Below the pieces are notes generated by a model. That model had not been told where the DNA came from, ran no database searches, and saw nothing but the letters and a program-made list of their open reading frames with translations. Below, one piece after another: positions 17,637-24,812 of a DNA stretch of 38,606 bases (its first letter is position 1; every line of letters begins with the position of its first letter). The stretch covers positions 1-38,606 of the forward strand of contig VGRW01000029.1 of NCBI GenBank assembly GCA_016875225.1. The letters are read 5' to 3'. A program made the position numbers and the translations under genes. This stretch comes from Deltaproteobacteria bacterium. Its GTDB lineage: Bacteria; Myxococcota_A; UBA9160; SZUA-336.

Positions 17637-17655
17637 GGCGCGGCGAAGCCGCGCC
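17637..17655. terminator. stem-loop between convergent genes
   Basis: GGCGCGGC (17637-17644), loop GAA, then GCCGCGCC (17648-17655) gives a perfect 8-bp stem with a 3-nt loop. It sits between the convergent PP2C and phosphoribosyltransferase genes, with no T-tract. A diverged copy of the same sequence lies at 14062-14080 between glmS and pcrA. Confidence 0.5.
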
Positions 17656-17702
17656 ACCCGCACTTCGCTCGGCTTCGCCTCGCTGCGCGCTTCGCTTGCG
17701 AG

Positions 17703-18251
17703 TCAGTCGGTGCCCTCGAGGACGCCCAGGAAGTCGAGCTCGCGCAGGGCGCCGTCGAGGTCCATGCCGTAGCCGACGATCCAGCCGCCCGCGACCTCGA
17801 AGCCGACGTGGTCGAGCGCGATGTCGGCGCGCAGGCGCGACGGCTTGCAGACGAGCACGGCGACGCGCAGGGAGCGCGGCGAGCCCGAGCGCACCAGGGC
17901 GGCGACCGCCTCGATCGTTCGGCCCTCGTCGGCGATGTCGTCGGTGATCACCACGTCGCGGTCGCGGAACACGCCCGGGTCGCAGCCTTCGATCTCGACC
18001 GCGCGCAGCTCCGTGCCGTGGCTTCGCCGGGCGCGAACCTCGATCCGCTCCGACGCGACGCCGCGCGCCTCGAGCCCGATCGCAAGGCGAGCGGCGAAGC
18101 GCCGCGCGCCTTCGGCGATCACCACGACGAGCGGCGTCCGACCGGCGAGCTCGCGGGCCAGCGAGCCGGCGATCGCGTCGATCCGCTCGTCCACCTCACG
18201 CGCCGAGCGCAGCTCGAGCACACGGCGCCCCGCAACGTCCTGGAACGACAC
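17703..18251 (-). CDS. hypoxanthine phosphoribosyltransferase-like protein
   Basis: A 182-residue type I phosphoribosyltransferase. The PRPP-binding loop is DVVITDDIADEGRTIE, and the C-terminal GWIVGYGMDLDGALREL corresponds to the purine-binding segment of HPRT enzymes (VGYGLDYDE...RNLP), so hypoxanthine/guanine salvage is the best guess. The residues around the expected flexible loop differ from well-studied HPRTs. The GTG at 18251 is chosen because TAGGAT lies 7 nt upstream and the resulting length is standard. Another in-frame start at 18320 would overlap the divergent Nudix gene's start codon. Confidence 0.8.
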   Translation of the reverse strand: MSFQDVAGRRVLELRSAREVDERIDAIAGSLARELAGRTPLVVVIAEGARRFAARLAIGLEARGVASERIEVRARRSHGTELRAVEIEGCDPGVFRDRDVVITDDIADEGRTIEAVAALVRSGSPRSLRVAVLVCKPSRLRADIALDHVGFEVAGGWIVGYGMDLDGALRELDFLGVLEGTD

Positions 18252-18258
18252 GCGCGCG

Positions 18259-18264
18259 ATCCTA
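18259..18264 (-). promoter_or_regulatory. -10-like hexamer for leaderless gene at 18251
   Basis: TAGGAT on the minus strand (18264-18259) ends 7 nt before the GTG of the phosphoribosyltransferase. It supports that start over longer ones. Confidence 0.45.
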
Positions 18265-18305
18265 TCGCCCGCGGGCGCCCGCGAGCAAAGCCGGGCTCCA
18301 TCGCG

Positions 18306-18311
18306 TATCTT
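18306..18311 (+). promoter_or_regulatory. -10-like hexamer for leaderless gene at 18319
   Basis: TATCTT ends 7 nt before the Nudix ATG at 18319, and no ribosome-binding site is present. With 18259-18264 it makes a divergent pair of apparently leaderless promoters in a 67-bp gap. Confidence 0.45.
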
Positions 18312-18318
18312 CGACGCC

Positions 18319-19128
18319 ATGCCCGTCACCGCCGTGCCCGCGGCCACCGTGATCCTGCTCCGCGACGCCCGCTCCGGCCCGGAAGTGCTGCTGCTCGCGC
18401 GCCACTCGCGAAGCGAGTTCCTGCCCGACGCCTACGTCTTCCCCGGCGGGCGCGTCGAGGACGCCGACCACGACCTGGTCGACCGCATCTTCGGCCTCTC
18501 GCGCGCCCAGGCGAGCCGCCGGCTCGCGACGGTTCCCGGCGAGCAGGCACTCGGGTACTTCGTGGCCGGTATCCGCGAGACCTACGAGGAGTCGGGAATC
18601 CTGCTCGCGCGTCGGCGCGGAAGCTCGGAGCTTCTGGACGCCTCGAGCGCGGCCAAACTCTCGCGCCACCGGCTCGACGTCCAGAAGGGCGACGCGTCCT
18701 TCCGCGAGCTGGTGCTGGCCGAGGACCTGATGCTCGCGGCCGACCTGCTCTCGGTCCACGCGCACTGGATCACGCCCGAGGACTCGCCGCGGCGCTTCGA
18801 CACGATCTTCTTCGCGACGCGCACGCCCCCCGGCCAGGCGGCCGCGCACGACGGAGTCGAGCTCACCGACCACGCCTGGCTCGCGCCCAAGCAGGCGCTC
18901 GCGGAGTTCCGCGCCGGCCGCCGACAGATGATCATCCCGACCTGGGCGAATCTGGAGACGCTGTCGGGATTCGCGACGGCCGAGGCGGCGCTCGAGGCGT
19001 CGCGCCGGCGACCGATCGTTCCGATCCTGCCGGCCATGGTCGAGCGCGACGGCCGGCGACGCCTGGTGATTCGAGAGGACGCGGGCTATCCGACGACGGA
19101 GGAGCTCGTCGGAGGTCCAGCCGCCTGA
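18319..19128 (+). CDS. Nudix hydrolase, NUDT19-like
   Basis: A 269-residue hydrolase of nucleoside-diphosphate-linked compounds. The N-terminal strand AATVILLRDARSGPEVLLLARH leads to FPGGRVED, and after an insertion of about 40 residues to GYFVAGIRETYEESGILLA. The latter carries the REtxEExG Nudix core with its metal-binding Glu residues. This split arrangement is typical of NUDT19/NUDT7-like CoA-diphosphate hydrolases, so acyl-CoA or CoA is a plausible substrate (inference). It is cytosolic. The stop overlaps a possible CTG start of the following gene, and the GTG at 19137 follows closely, so the two are cotranscribed. Confidence 0.88.
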   Translation: MPVTAVPAATVILLRDARSGPEVLLLARHSRSEFLPDAYVFPGGRVEDADHDLVDRIFGLSRAQASRRLATVPGEQALGYFVAGIRETYEESGILLARRRGSSELLDASSAAKLSRHRLDVQKGDASFRELVLAEDLMLAADLLSVHAHWITPEDSPRRFDTIFFATRTPPGQAAAHDGVELTDHAWLAPKQALAEFRAGRRQMIIPTWANLETLSGFATAEAALEASRRRPIVPILPAMVERDGRRRLVIREDAGYPTTEELVGGPAA

Positions 19129-19136
19129 ACTCCGTA

Positions 19137-20111
19137 GTGATACTCGGAGGCTACGGCCAGCTCGGACGGCTCTGCGTGCAGGAGCTCGCAAGCCTGAGCC
19201 GTGCGCCGCTCGTCGTAGCGGGGCGCAGCCTGCAGCGCGCGGAGTCGCTCGCGCTCTCCTTCGGCGAGCGCGCCCGGGGCGTCTACGCCAACGCGCTCGA
19301 TGCGCGCACGCTCGCGCGCGTCGTCGAGGGCGCGGGGCTGCTGGTGGCCTGCTGCGGCGGTGACCAGATCGTCGCGCTTCAGGTCGCGCTCGAGCTGCGG
19401 GTGCCGTTCATCGGCGTGTCGCCGCTGCGGATCGAGGCGCGAAGCCGCGCGCTCGTGGCCGAGCAGGCCTGGCGCGCGCAGGTTCCGGTCGTGCTCTCGG
19501 CGGGCGCGGTGCCGGGAATGCCGGGAATCGCAGCCGAGCTTCTGGTCCGCCAGCTGCCGGCGATCCGCCAGCTCCGCATCGCCTCGACCGGCGCCTGGGT
19601 CGAAACGGAGACCGCGCGCCGCGATTCGCGGCTCGCGAGCGTGGCGCTGGGCGAGGACTCCGGGACGGGCGCGCTGCGGCGGCGCATCCCCGAGCTCTGG
19701 CGCTTCGCGGAGCCGATCGGAATGCGCCCGGTCGTGCCGTCGTCCAGCGCCGACCTCGACGGCTTCTGCGAGAGTCACTGCGTCGAGACGCTCAGCTACC
19801 TGGAACCGCCGCGGGGCGTGCTCGGGCGCTCGCTCGGCCGGCTCGTCTCGCGGCAGGCCGAGCCCGGGTTCGCGCTCGCGGCGATCGCGAGCTCCGATCC
19901 AGAGCCTGGCGCGAAGGCGACCGTCGCGATCGAGCTCTTCGCGCCGAACGTGCTGATCCCGGCTGCGGCGCTGGTCGGCGCGCTCGGCGTCCACATCCTC
20001 GACGGCCGCGTCCCCGCAGGTCTGTCGACGCCACGCGAGGTGCTGCGCCCGGCGGTGGCGCTGCTCGCGCTCGAGAAGCGCGGCGTGCGGGTCAGCCAAG
20101 CTTCGAGCTGA
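19137..20111 (+). CDS. saccharopine dehydrogenase-like NAD(P)-binding protein
   Basis: A 324-residue protein opening with a Rossmann motif, VILGGYGQLGRLCVQELA, then VVAGRSLQRAESLALSFG, GLLVACCGGDQIVAL and VPVVLSAGAVPGMPGIAAELLV. These are the signatures of the saccharopine-dehydrogenase / trans-acting enoyl reductase superfamily. The C-terminal half has a hydrophobic stretch around NVLIPAAALVGALGVHILDG. No lysine-pathway genes are near, so the reaction is unknown. The start is GTG 19137; a CTG at 19125, overlapping the Nudix stop and 9 nt after GGAGG, is an alternative. Its 3' end overlaps the convergent ChbG-like gene by 20 bp. Confidence 0.78.
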   Translation: MILGGYGQLGRLCVQELASLSRAPLVVAGRSLQRAESLALSFGERARGVYANALDARTLARVVEGAGLLVACCGGDQIVALQVALELRVPFIGVSPLRIEARSRALVAEQAWRAQVPVVLSAGAVPGMPGIAAELLVRQLPAIRQLRIASTGAWVETETARRDSRLASVALGEDSGTGALRRRIPELWRFAEPIGMRPVVPSSSADLDGFCESHCVETLSYLEPPRGVLGRSLGRLVSRQAEPGFALAAIASSDPEPGAKATVAIELFAPNVLIPAAALVGALGVHILDGRVPAGLSTPREVLRPAVALLALEKRGVRVSQASS

Positions 20112-20973
20112 GGTTCTCTCGCAAGGGGCGCATTCCGCTGGTCCGGATGTCCCGGAGCTCGAGCTCGCGCGCCATCGAGCCGTCGCTGTAGATGCGGCGC
20201 TCCTCGTCGCGCTGGCGCCAGTCGCGCGTGATCGATTCGAGCTCGGGGCCGCCCTCGGCGCAGTGCGTGATCAGATACGCGAGCCCCGGCCCGAGCCGGT
20301 CGATGCGTGCGGTGTTGTGGGCCAGACCGGTGCCCGGCGTGAACGAGAGCGAGTCGGCCTCGAAGTGGTCGAAGACCGGAAAGCCCGCCGCCTCGGCCGC
20401 GGCGATGCGCCGCTCGAACTCGGCCAGGCGCCCGCCCAGGTTCAGGACCCGCGCCTCGCGGCGCGCGAGCCGCGGGATGAAGGCGGGCAGCCGGAACTCG
20501 TGCGCGAGTCGGAAGTAGACGTCGACGAATTTCAGGTCGAAGACCGCGCCCATGTGCGCGTCGATGTGGGTGACGTCGATGCCGGCGTCGAGCGCGCGGT
20601 GGATCTGCGCGCGCAGCTCCCGGTCGACCTCCTCTACCAGCGCGTGCTCGACGGTCTCGCGCACGGTGCGCCACATTCCGCCGTCGGGCGCGACCAGGCT
20701 CGGCACGTCGCTGCGGACCGGCCCCCAGCGATGGCCGTCGTATTCACAGTTCAGTGTCAGGTGGACGCCGAGGTCGAGCTCGGGCCGCTCGCGCGCGATC
20801 TGCGCCATTTCGCCGAACGCCGGGCACGGCACCATGATGCTGCCGCAGGTCGCCGCGCCCTCCAGCGCGCGCACGCCGCCCAGGTTCGCGGCGCTCGACA
20901 TGCCCAGGTCGTCCACGTGCACGACCACCACGCGTTCGTCCGGGGCGTAGCCGAGCTCTGCGAGTAGCGACAC
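20092..20973 (-). CDS. ChbG/YdjC-family carbohydrate deacetylase
   Basis: A 293-residue member of the ChbG/HpnK (YdjC) family of metal-dependent polysaccharide/oligosaccharide deacetylases. It shows VVVVHVDDLGMS (about 17-28, catalytic and metal Asp pair), LDLGVHLTLN (metal His) and THIDAHMGAVFDL (metal and catalytic His), all in the expected order. Known members deacetylate chito-oligosaccharides or hopanoid-linked sugars. The glmU/glmS operon nearby is probably unrelated. The start is GTG at 20973 with GGAGGAG 11 nt upstream and TATGCT at 21001-20996 as a possible -10. Confidence 0.85.
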   Translation of the reverse strand: MSLLAELGYAPDERVVVVHVDDLGMSSAANLGGVRALEGAATCGSIMVPCPAFGEMAQIARERPELDLGVHLTLNCEYDGHRWGPVRSDVPSLVAPDGGMWRTVRETVEHALVEEVDRELRAQIHRALDAGIDVTHIDAHMGAVFDLKFVDVYFRLAHEFRLPAFIPRLARREARVLNLGGRLAEFERRIAAAEAAGFPVFDHFEADSLSFTPGTGLAHNTARIDRLGPGLAYLITHCAEGGPELESITRDWRQRDEERRIYSDGSMARELELRDIRTSGMRPLRENLSSKLG

Positions 20974-20995
20974 GCGAGATCTCCTCCGGCCGGTC

Positions 20996-21001
20996 AGCAT
21001 A
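20996..21001 (-). promoter_or_regulatory. -10-like hexamer, leadered ChbG gene
   Basis: TATGCT (minus strand) stands 22 nt before the GTG at 20973 and leaves room for the GGAGGAG ribosome-binding site, in contrast to the leaderless heads elsewhere in the window. Confidence 0.35.
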
Positions 21002-21031
21002 GCGGCCGACGGAGATGAGACCATCGCTCGA

Positions 21032-21901
21032 ATGGATCCGCAGCGCTCGATATCGGTCGACCCGGCCGAGGCCGGAAGTCGCCTCGACGCCGTCGTGGCG
21101 CGGAGGCTGGGGCTCTCGCGCGGCTGGGTTCGAAAGCTGCTCGCGTCCGAGCGCATCCTGCTCGGCGGCCGACCCGCCGCGAAGGGAGCGATCCTGCGCG
21201 CGGGCGATCGCATCGACGTGCTGCCGTTCGCCGGCCCCGAAACCGGGCCGATCGCGAATCCGGGGATGGCCGTGCGGGTGCTGCGCGAGGCCTCTGGCCT
21301 GATCGCGATCGACAAGCCCGCAGGCTGGCCGGTGCACCCGCTCGAGCCGGACGAGACCGAGACCGCGCTGAACGCGCTGGTCGCGCTGCACCCGGAGCTG
21401 GTCGGCGTGGGCGAAGGCGGCCTGCGCTCAGGCGTGGTCCACCGGCTGGATCCGGGCACATCGGGCGTGCTCGTCTTCGCGATCGACGAGCGAGCCTGGC
21501 GCGCGGCACGCTCGGCCTTCGCCGAGAAGCGCGTCGCGAAGCGCTACGTCGCCCGGGTGCACGGGGCGTTCGCCGGCGAGCGCGAGATCGAGCTGCGGCT
21601 CGAGAGCCGCGGCGCGCACGTGCGCGTGGTCGAGAGCGGCGGGCGGCTCGCGTCGTCGCACGTCCGCGCGCTCGAGACGGGGCCGGAGACGAGCCTGGTC
21701 GAGATCGCGATGCGCACCGGCGTCCGCCACCAGATCCGCGCGAGCCTGGCCGAGGTCGGCCATCCGGTCGTCGGCGATCGGCTCTACGGATCGTCGCTCG
21801 TGCTGGACCGGTACTGGCTGCACGCGGCCTCGATCGCCTGGGACGACTTCGCGGCGGAGGCGGGGCTTCCAGCGGAGCTCAAGACCCTCGAGGGGCGATG
21901 A
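21032..21901 (+). CDS. RluA-family pseudouridine synthase
   Basis: A 289-residue RNA-modifying enzyme that isomerises uridine to pseudouridine in rRNA or tRNA. An N-terminal S4 RNA-binding domain is seen in SRLDAVVARRLGLSRGWVRKLLASERILLGG (about 16-46) with AGDRIDVLP. The catalytic domain has LIAIDKPAGWPVHP, the motif II segment GVVHRLDPGTSGVLVFA with the catalytic Asp after HRL, KRYVARVHG and IAMRTGVRHQIRASLAEVGHPVVGDRLYG. It is closest in organisation to RluC/RluD-type enzymes; the exact site is unknown. The 3' end overlaps the convergent oxidoreductase by 23 bp. Confidence 0.92.
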   Translation: MDPQRSISVDPAEAGSRLDAVVARRLGLSRGWVRKLLASERILLGGRPAAKGAILRAGDRIDVLPFAGPETGPIANPGMAVRVLREASGLIAIDKPAGWPVHPLEPDETETALNALVALHPELVGVGEGGLRSGVVHRLDPGTSGVLVFAIDERAWRAARSAFAEKRVAKRYVARVHGAFAGEREIELRLESRGAHVRVVESGGRLASSHVRALETGPETSLVEIAMRTGVRHQIRASLAEVGHPVVGDRLYGSSLVLDRYWLHAASIAWDDFAAEAGLPAELKTLEGR

Positions 21902-22862
21902 TCACTTTTCCGTAGCTGCCCCGGGAGCCGAGCGCCTCGAGGGCCTTGGGCACTTCGTCGAGCGAGTAACGGCCGAAGATGATCGGCTTGACCAGGCCGG
22001 TCTCGTACAGCTTCGCGAGCCCCGCGAAGACCTCCGCAATCCGCGCCGGCTGGTGGATCGCGTACGCCCCCCAGTGCAGGCCGACGACGGCGATGTTCTT
22101 GAGCAGGATGCGGTTGGCCTTCACCTCGGGGATCTTGCCGCTGGCGAAGCCGATCACGAGCAGGCGCCCGTTCCAGGCGATGCACTTCAGCGACCCCTCG
22201 AAGATCTCGCCGCCGACCGGGTCGTAGATCACGTCGGCGCCCTTGCCGCCCGTGGCCTGCTTCACCGCCTCGACCCAGTCGCCGCTCGAGTAGTCGATCG
22301 CGAGATCCGCGCCCGCTCGCCTTGCGACCTCGAGCTTGTCCGCGCCGCCCGCCGTCGCGATCACGCGCGCGCCGAGCGCCTTGCCGATCTGCACCGCCGC
22401 GACGCCGACCCCACCGGCGGCCGCGTGCACGAGCAGGGTCTCGCCCGCGCGCAGGTTCGCGCGATCGACCAGCCCGGCGTAGGAGGTCGGATAGACGACG
22501 GGAAACGCCGCGGCCTCGGGGAAACTCATCGCGTCGGGCATCGCGTGCAGCGACGCGGCGGGGAGCGCGACTCGCTCGGCGAAGGCGCCGAGAGCCAGAC
22601 CGGCGAAGACCCGATCCCCGATCGAGACGCCGCGCACGTCCGCGCCGAGCTCTCGCACGACCCCGGCCACCTCCGCTCCCGGCGTGAACGGAAAGGCCGG
22701 CTTCATCTGGTACTTGCCCTGCACGAGCAGGATGTCGAAGAAGTTGCAGCCGGCGGCCTCGACCTCGATCACGACCTCGCCCCTGCGCGGCGACGGATCG
22801 GGAACCTCGCGCACCACGAGGTCCTTGGGCTCCATCCAGCGATCGACGACGACGGCTCGCAT
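21879..22862 (-). CDS. NADPH:quinone oxidoreductase family protein (zinc-free MDR)
   Basis: A 327-residue medium-chain dehydrogenase/reductase of the zinc-independent quinone reductase class. The GroES-like N-terminal half contains GCNFFDILLVQGKYQ and PFTPGAEVAGVVRELG. The Rossmann half has the nucleotide motif HAAAGGVGVAAVQIGKALGARVIATAGG (about 145-172). No zinc-ligand Cys cluster is seen. Such enzymes reduce quinones or enoyl substrates with NADPH. The ATG has GGAGGAG 4 nt upstream. It is separated from the upstream histone gene by a strong terminator, so it is likely transcribed on its own. Confidence 0.9.
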   Translation of the reverse strand: MRAVVVDRWMEPKDLVVREVPDPSPRRGEVVIEVEAAGCNFFDILLVQGKYQMKPAFPFTPGAEVAGVVRELGADVRGVSIGDRVFAGLALGAFAERVALPAASLHAMPDAMSFPEAAAFPVVYPTSYAGLVDRANLRAGETLLVHAAAGGVGVAAVQIGKALGARVIATAGGADKLEVARRAGADLAIDYSSGDWVEAVKQATGGKGADVIYDPVGGEIFEGSLKCIAWNGRLLVIGFASGKIPEVKANRILLKNIAVVGLHWGAYAIHQPARIAEVFAGLAKLYETGLVKPIIFGRYSLDEVPKALEALGSRGSYGKVIIAPRGS

Positions 22863-22904
22863 CGGCTCCTCCGGGGAATTCGCGCGGCTGCGCTTAAACG
22901 AGAA

Positions 22905-22930
22905 CGCCGGCCGGGTCGAACCGGCCGGCG
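22905..22930 (-). terminator. Rho-independent terminator of histone gene
   Basis: A perfect 10-bp stem, CGCCGGCCGG (22905-22914) and CCGGCCGGCG (22921-22930), with a 6-nt loop. Read on the minus strand it is followed by TTCTCGTTT. It lies 25 bp beyond the stop of the histone gene. Confidence 0.75.
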
Positions 22931-22955
22931 CGTTGGATCGGGTCCGAGACCGCGA

Positions 22956-23165
22956 TCAGACGTCCTGCGGGCGCAGCGTCTTGCGACCGTTCGCTCCGGC
23001 GCGGGCTTCGGCCTGCGCGATCACCGACCGCACGTGAGCCTCGAGAGCGCCGTAGAACTCGCTTCCGACGTTGCACTTCTTCGCCGCGGCCTTCACGCGC
23101 GACTTCGAGATGATCATCGAGTCGCCGCCCTTCTTCGCGGCCGCCGCCTTCTTCTTCGCTGCCAT
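22956..23165 (-). CDS. bacterial histone-fold protein with Lys/Ala tail, 69 aa
   Basis: A very small basic protein. Residues 1-15 are a tail of Lys, Ala and Gly (MAAKKKAAAAKKGGD). Residues 19-69 match the single histone fold of archaeal and bacterial histones. A first helix around SKSRVKAAAKKC leads to NVGSEFYGALEAHVRSVIAQAEARAGANG, a long central helix, and then RKTLRPQDV. The last part aligns with the R(K)T(V/L)xxxD(V/I) loop and start of helix 3 in histones. It is probably a dimeric DNA-binding nucleoid protein. The start at 23165 has GGAG 6 nt upstream; a longer frame to 23231 adds a non-conserved stretch. It has its own promoter candidate and terminator, consistent with high monocistronic expression. 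Confidence 0.8.
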   Translation of the reverse strand: MAAKKKAAAAKKGGDSMIISKSRVKAAAKKCNVGSEFYGALEAHVRSVIAQAEARAGANGRKTLRPQDV

Positions 23166-23244
23166 TTCGAGCTCCTCGTCTTCGCGACCGCCGATCGTGC
23201 GCGAGCGCAATTTCGTGTCTGGGCCGATCATTCGGCACAGGGCG

Positions 23245-23272
23245 CAAATAGCACGCGGCCCTTCGAATGCAA
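23245..23272 (-). promoter_or_regulatory. sigma70-like promoter candidate for histone gene
   Basis: On the minus strand TTGCAT (23272-23267), a 16-nt spacer, then TATTTG (23250-23245). The leader to the ATG at 23165 would be about 75-80 nt, unusually long for this window, and could carry regulation. Confidence 0.35.
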
Positions 23273-23282
23273 GGGTAACCGT

Positions 23283-23432
23283 CTACTGCAGCGTGTAGAC
23301 GAAGTTGCCTTCGGATCCCAGGCTCGCGATCACGAGCATGGCGAAGAACAGGAACACGACGATCAGGGGAAGCAGCCAGAACTTCTTGCGCGTCTTCAGG
23401 AACCCCCAGACGCCCGACTCCGTGCTCGGCAT
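23283..23432 (-). CDS. DUF5989-family single-pass membrane miniprotein, 49 aa
   Basis: A 49-residue open frame. The sequence starts MPSTESGVWGFLKTRKKFWLLP, then one hydrophobic helix LIVVFLFFAMLVIASLG (about residues 22-38) and ends FVYTLQ. The pattern 'WxFLKxRKKFWLLPLI...YTL' is that of the DUF5989 family, small proteins often found beside carbamoyltransferase or SxtJ genes in surface-polysaccharide regions. None of those is adjacent here. GGGAG lies 7 nt before the ATG. Function unknown; insertion in the inner membrane is likely. Confidence 0.8.
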   Translation of the reverse strand: MPSTESGVWGFLKTRKKFWLLPLIVVFLFFAMLVIASLGSEGNFVYTLQ

Positions 23433-23456
23433 TTCCGATCTCCCGACGAGCCGCGG

Positions 23457-23484
23457 ATCGTAGCTCCGCAGCGTCAGATGTGAA
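23457..23484 (-). promoter_or_regulatory. promoter candidate for DUF5989 gene
   Basis: On the minus strand TTCACA (23484-23479) is followed after 16 nt by TACGAT (23462-23457). It overlaps the last codons of the upstream FAD oxidoreductase gene and would give the miniprotein its own transcript with a leader of about 18 nt. Confidence 0.4.
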
Positions 23485-24748
23485 GATCCTCCTTCACGAA
23501 CGCATCGGGCCCGGCGAGGAAGCGCTCGCCGGCGAGAGGCGCGAGATCGAGAGCGCCAAAGCGTCCGTCGCAGATCAGCTCGGCGATGCCGCGCCCGACG
23601 GCCCAGGACTGCATCACGCCGCGTCCGGTGAAGCTGTGCGCCTCGAATGCGTTCGCGAAGCCGGGCACCTGGCCGAGCACGCCGCTGCAGTCGGGCGTCA
23701 CGGAGTAGAGCCCGGACCAGCCGCGCACGTGGCGGCAGCGTTCGAACGCGGAGGCGCGGTGGGCGAGCCTCGGCCAGAGCTCGGCTTCGAAGAACGCCTC
23801 GCCGTCGTAGCGGAACTCGTAGCCGGAGGGCTCGGCCGGGCTCGAGAAGCCCGCCAGCGTGTAGGGCCCCTCGGGATGGAAGTAGAGTCCGGACGCGTCG
23901 ACGATCATTCCCGCGCCGTGAAGGTCGGCGCCTGGCGGCAGATCGCGCGCGCGCACGTCGACCATGGCGATCTGGCGCCGCACCGGCACCGCCCAGTCAC
24001 GGACGCCGAGCCTGGCCGAGAGCAGCGGGCTCCACGCACCCAGCGCGTTCACGAAGATCTCCGGCCGAAGCGACGGGTGATCCAGGCTCGCCTCCGGCTC
24101 GACACGGTGCTGTGTCAGGATCCTGCGCAGCAGCCCGCTCTCGTCGGCCGGAGCGCCCTTCTGGACCTCGACCACGTGCACGCGCTCGACTCGGCGCCGG
24201 CCCGGCTCGGCCTCACCGACCTCGACGCCCTCGACGTAGTGCCGGTTCAGGAAGCGGGCGCCACCGGCGCACGCGCGCTCGCGGTAGAGTCGCCGGACCG
24301 CGTTCGGGTTGACCAGGCCGTCGCGGGGCGAGAAGGTCGCGCCGGCGATCTGGTCGAGGTTCCGGTCGAGGAGCGGAAAGCGCCGCGCGATCTCGGCCGG
24401 ATCGAGCAGGTCCACGCGCACGCCGAGCCTCTCCTGGAAGGCTCTTCGCTCGCGGGCGCGTGCGAACTTTGCGGCGTCGTCGTACAGCCACAGGTAGCCG
24501 CGCTGGCGCAGCGAGACTTCGTCCGCGTGCGCCTCGAAGAACGCGATCGTGTCGCGACAGGAGGCGACGTTGGGCTCGCACCACCAGGTCGCACGCACGC
24601 CCCCGGCGTTCAGCTCCGAGGATGCGTACATTCCGGCCAGGTCGAGATCGACCACGCAGACGTCGTTCACGCCGCGCTCGACGAGCGCGCAGGCGATCGC
24701 CGATCCGATGATTCCGCCGCCCGCGATCAGTACGCCGACCCGTTCCAC
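23474..24748 (-). CDS. FAD-dependent amino-acid oxidase/dehydrogenase family protein (DAO fold)
   Basis: A 424-residue flavoprotein of the DadA/glycine-oxidase/sarcosine-oxidase group. The FAD dinucleotide fold is VLIAGGGIIGSAIACALVERG (about 6-26). Other family features are SSELNAGGVRATWW, the substrate-region strand PVRRQIAMVDVRA, and the C-terminal FAD segment GWSGLYSVTPDCSGVLGQVPG with SFTGRGVMQSWAVGRGIAELI. It oxidises a C-N bond in an amino acid or N-methyl compound; the substrate is not determined. The GTG start at 24748 is set by GGAGG 6 nt upstream. Confidence 0.88.
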   Translation of the reverse strand: MERVGVLIAGGGIIGSAIACALVERGVNDVCVVDLDLAGMYASSELNAGGVRATWWCEPNVASCRDTIAFFEAHADEVSLRQRGYLWLYDDAAKFARARERRAFQERLGVRVDLLDPAEIARRFPLLDRNLDQIAGATFSPRDGLVNPNAVRRLYRERACAGGARFLNRHYVEGVEVGEAEPGRRRVERVHVVEVQKGAPADESGLLRRILTQHRVEPEASLDHPSLRPEIFVNALGAWSPLLSARLGVRDWAVPVRRQIAMVDVRARDLPPGADLHGAGMIVDASGLYFHPEGPYTLAGFSSPAEPSGYEFRYDGEAFFEAELWPRLAHRASAFERCRHVRGWSGLYSVTPDCSGVLGQVPGFANAFEAHSFTGRGVMQSWAVGRGIAELICDGRFGALDLAPLAGERFLAGPDAFVKEDLHI

Positions 24749-24812
24749 TGCCTGCCTCCGCAGAGACGTTCGCGTCGTTCCAGACGGATCGGCATCCAGC
24801 GTAGGGGCTACA

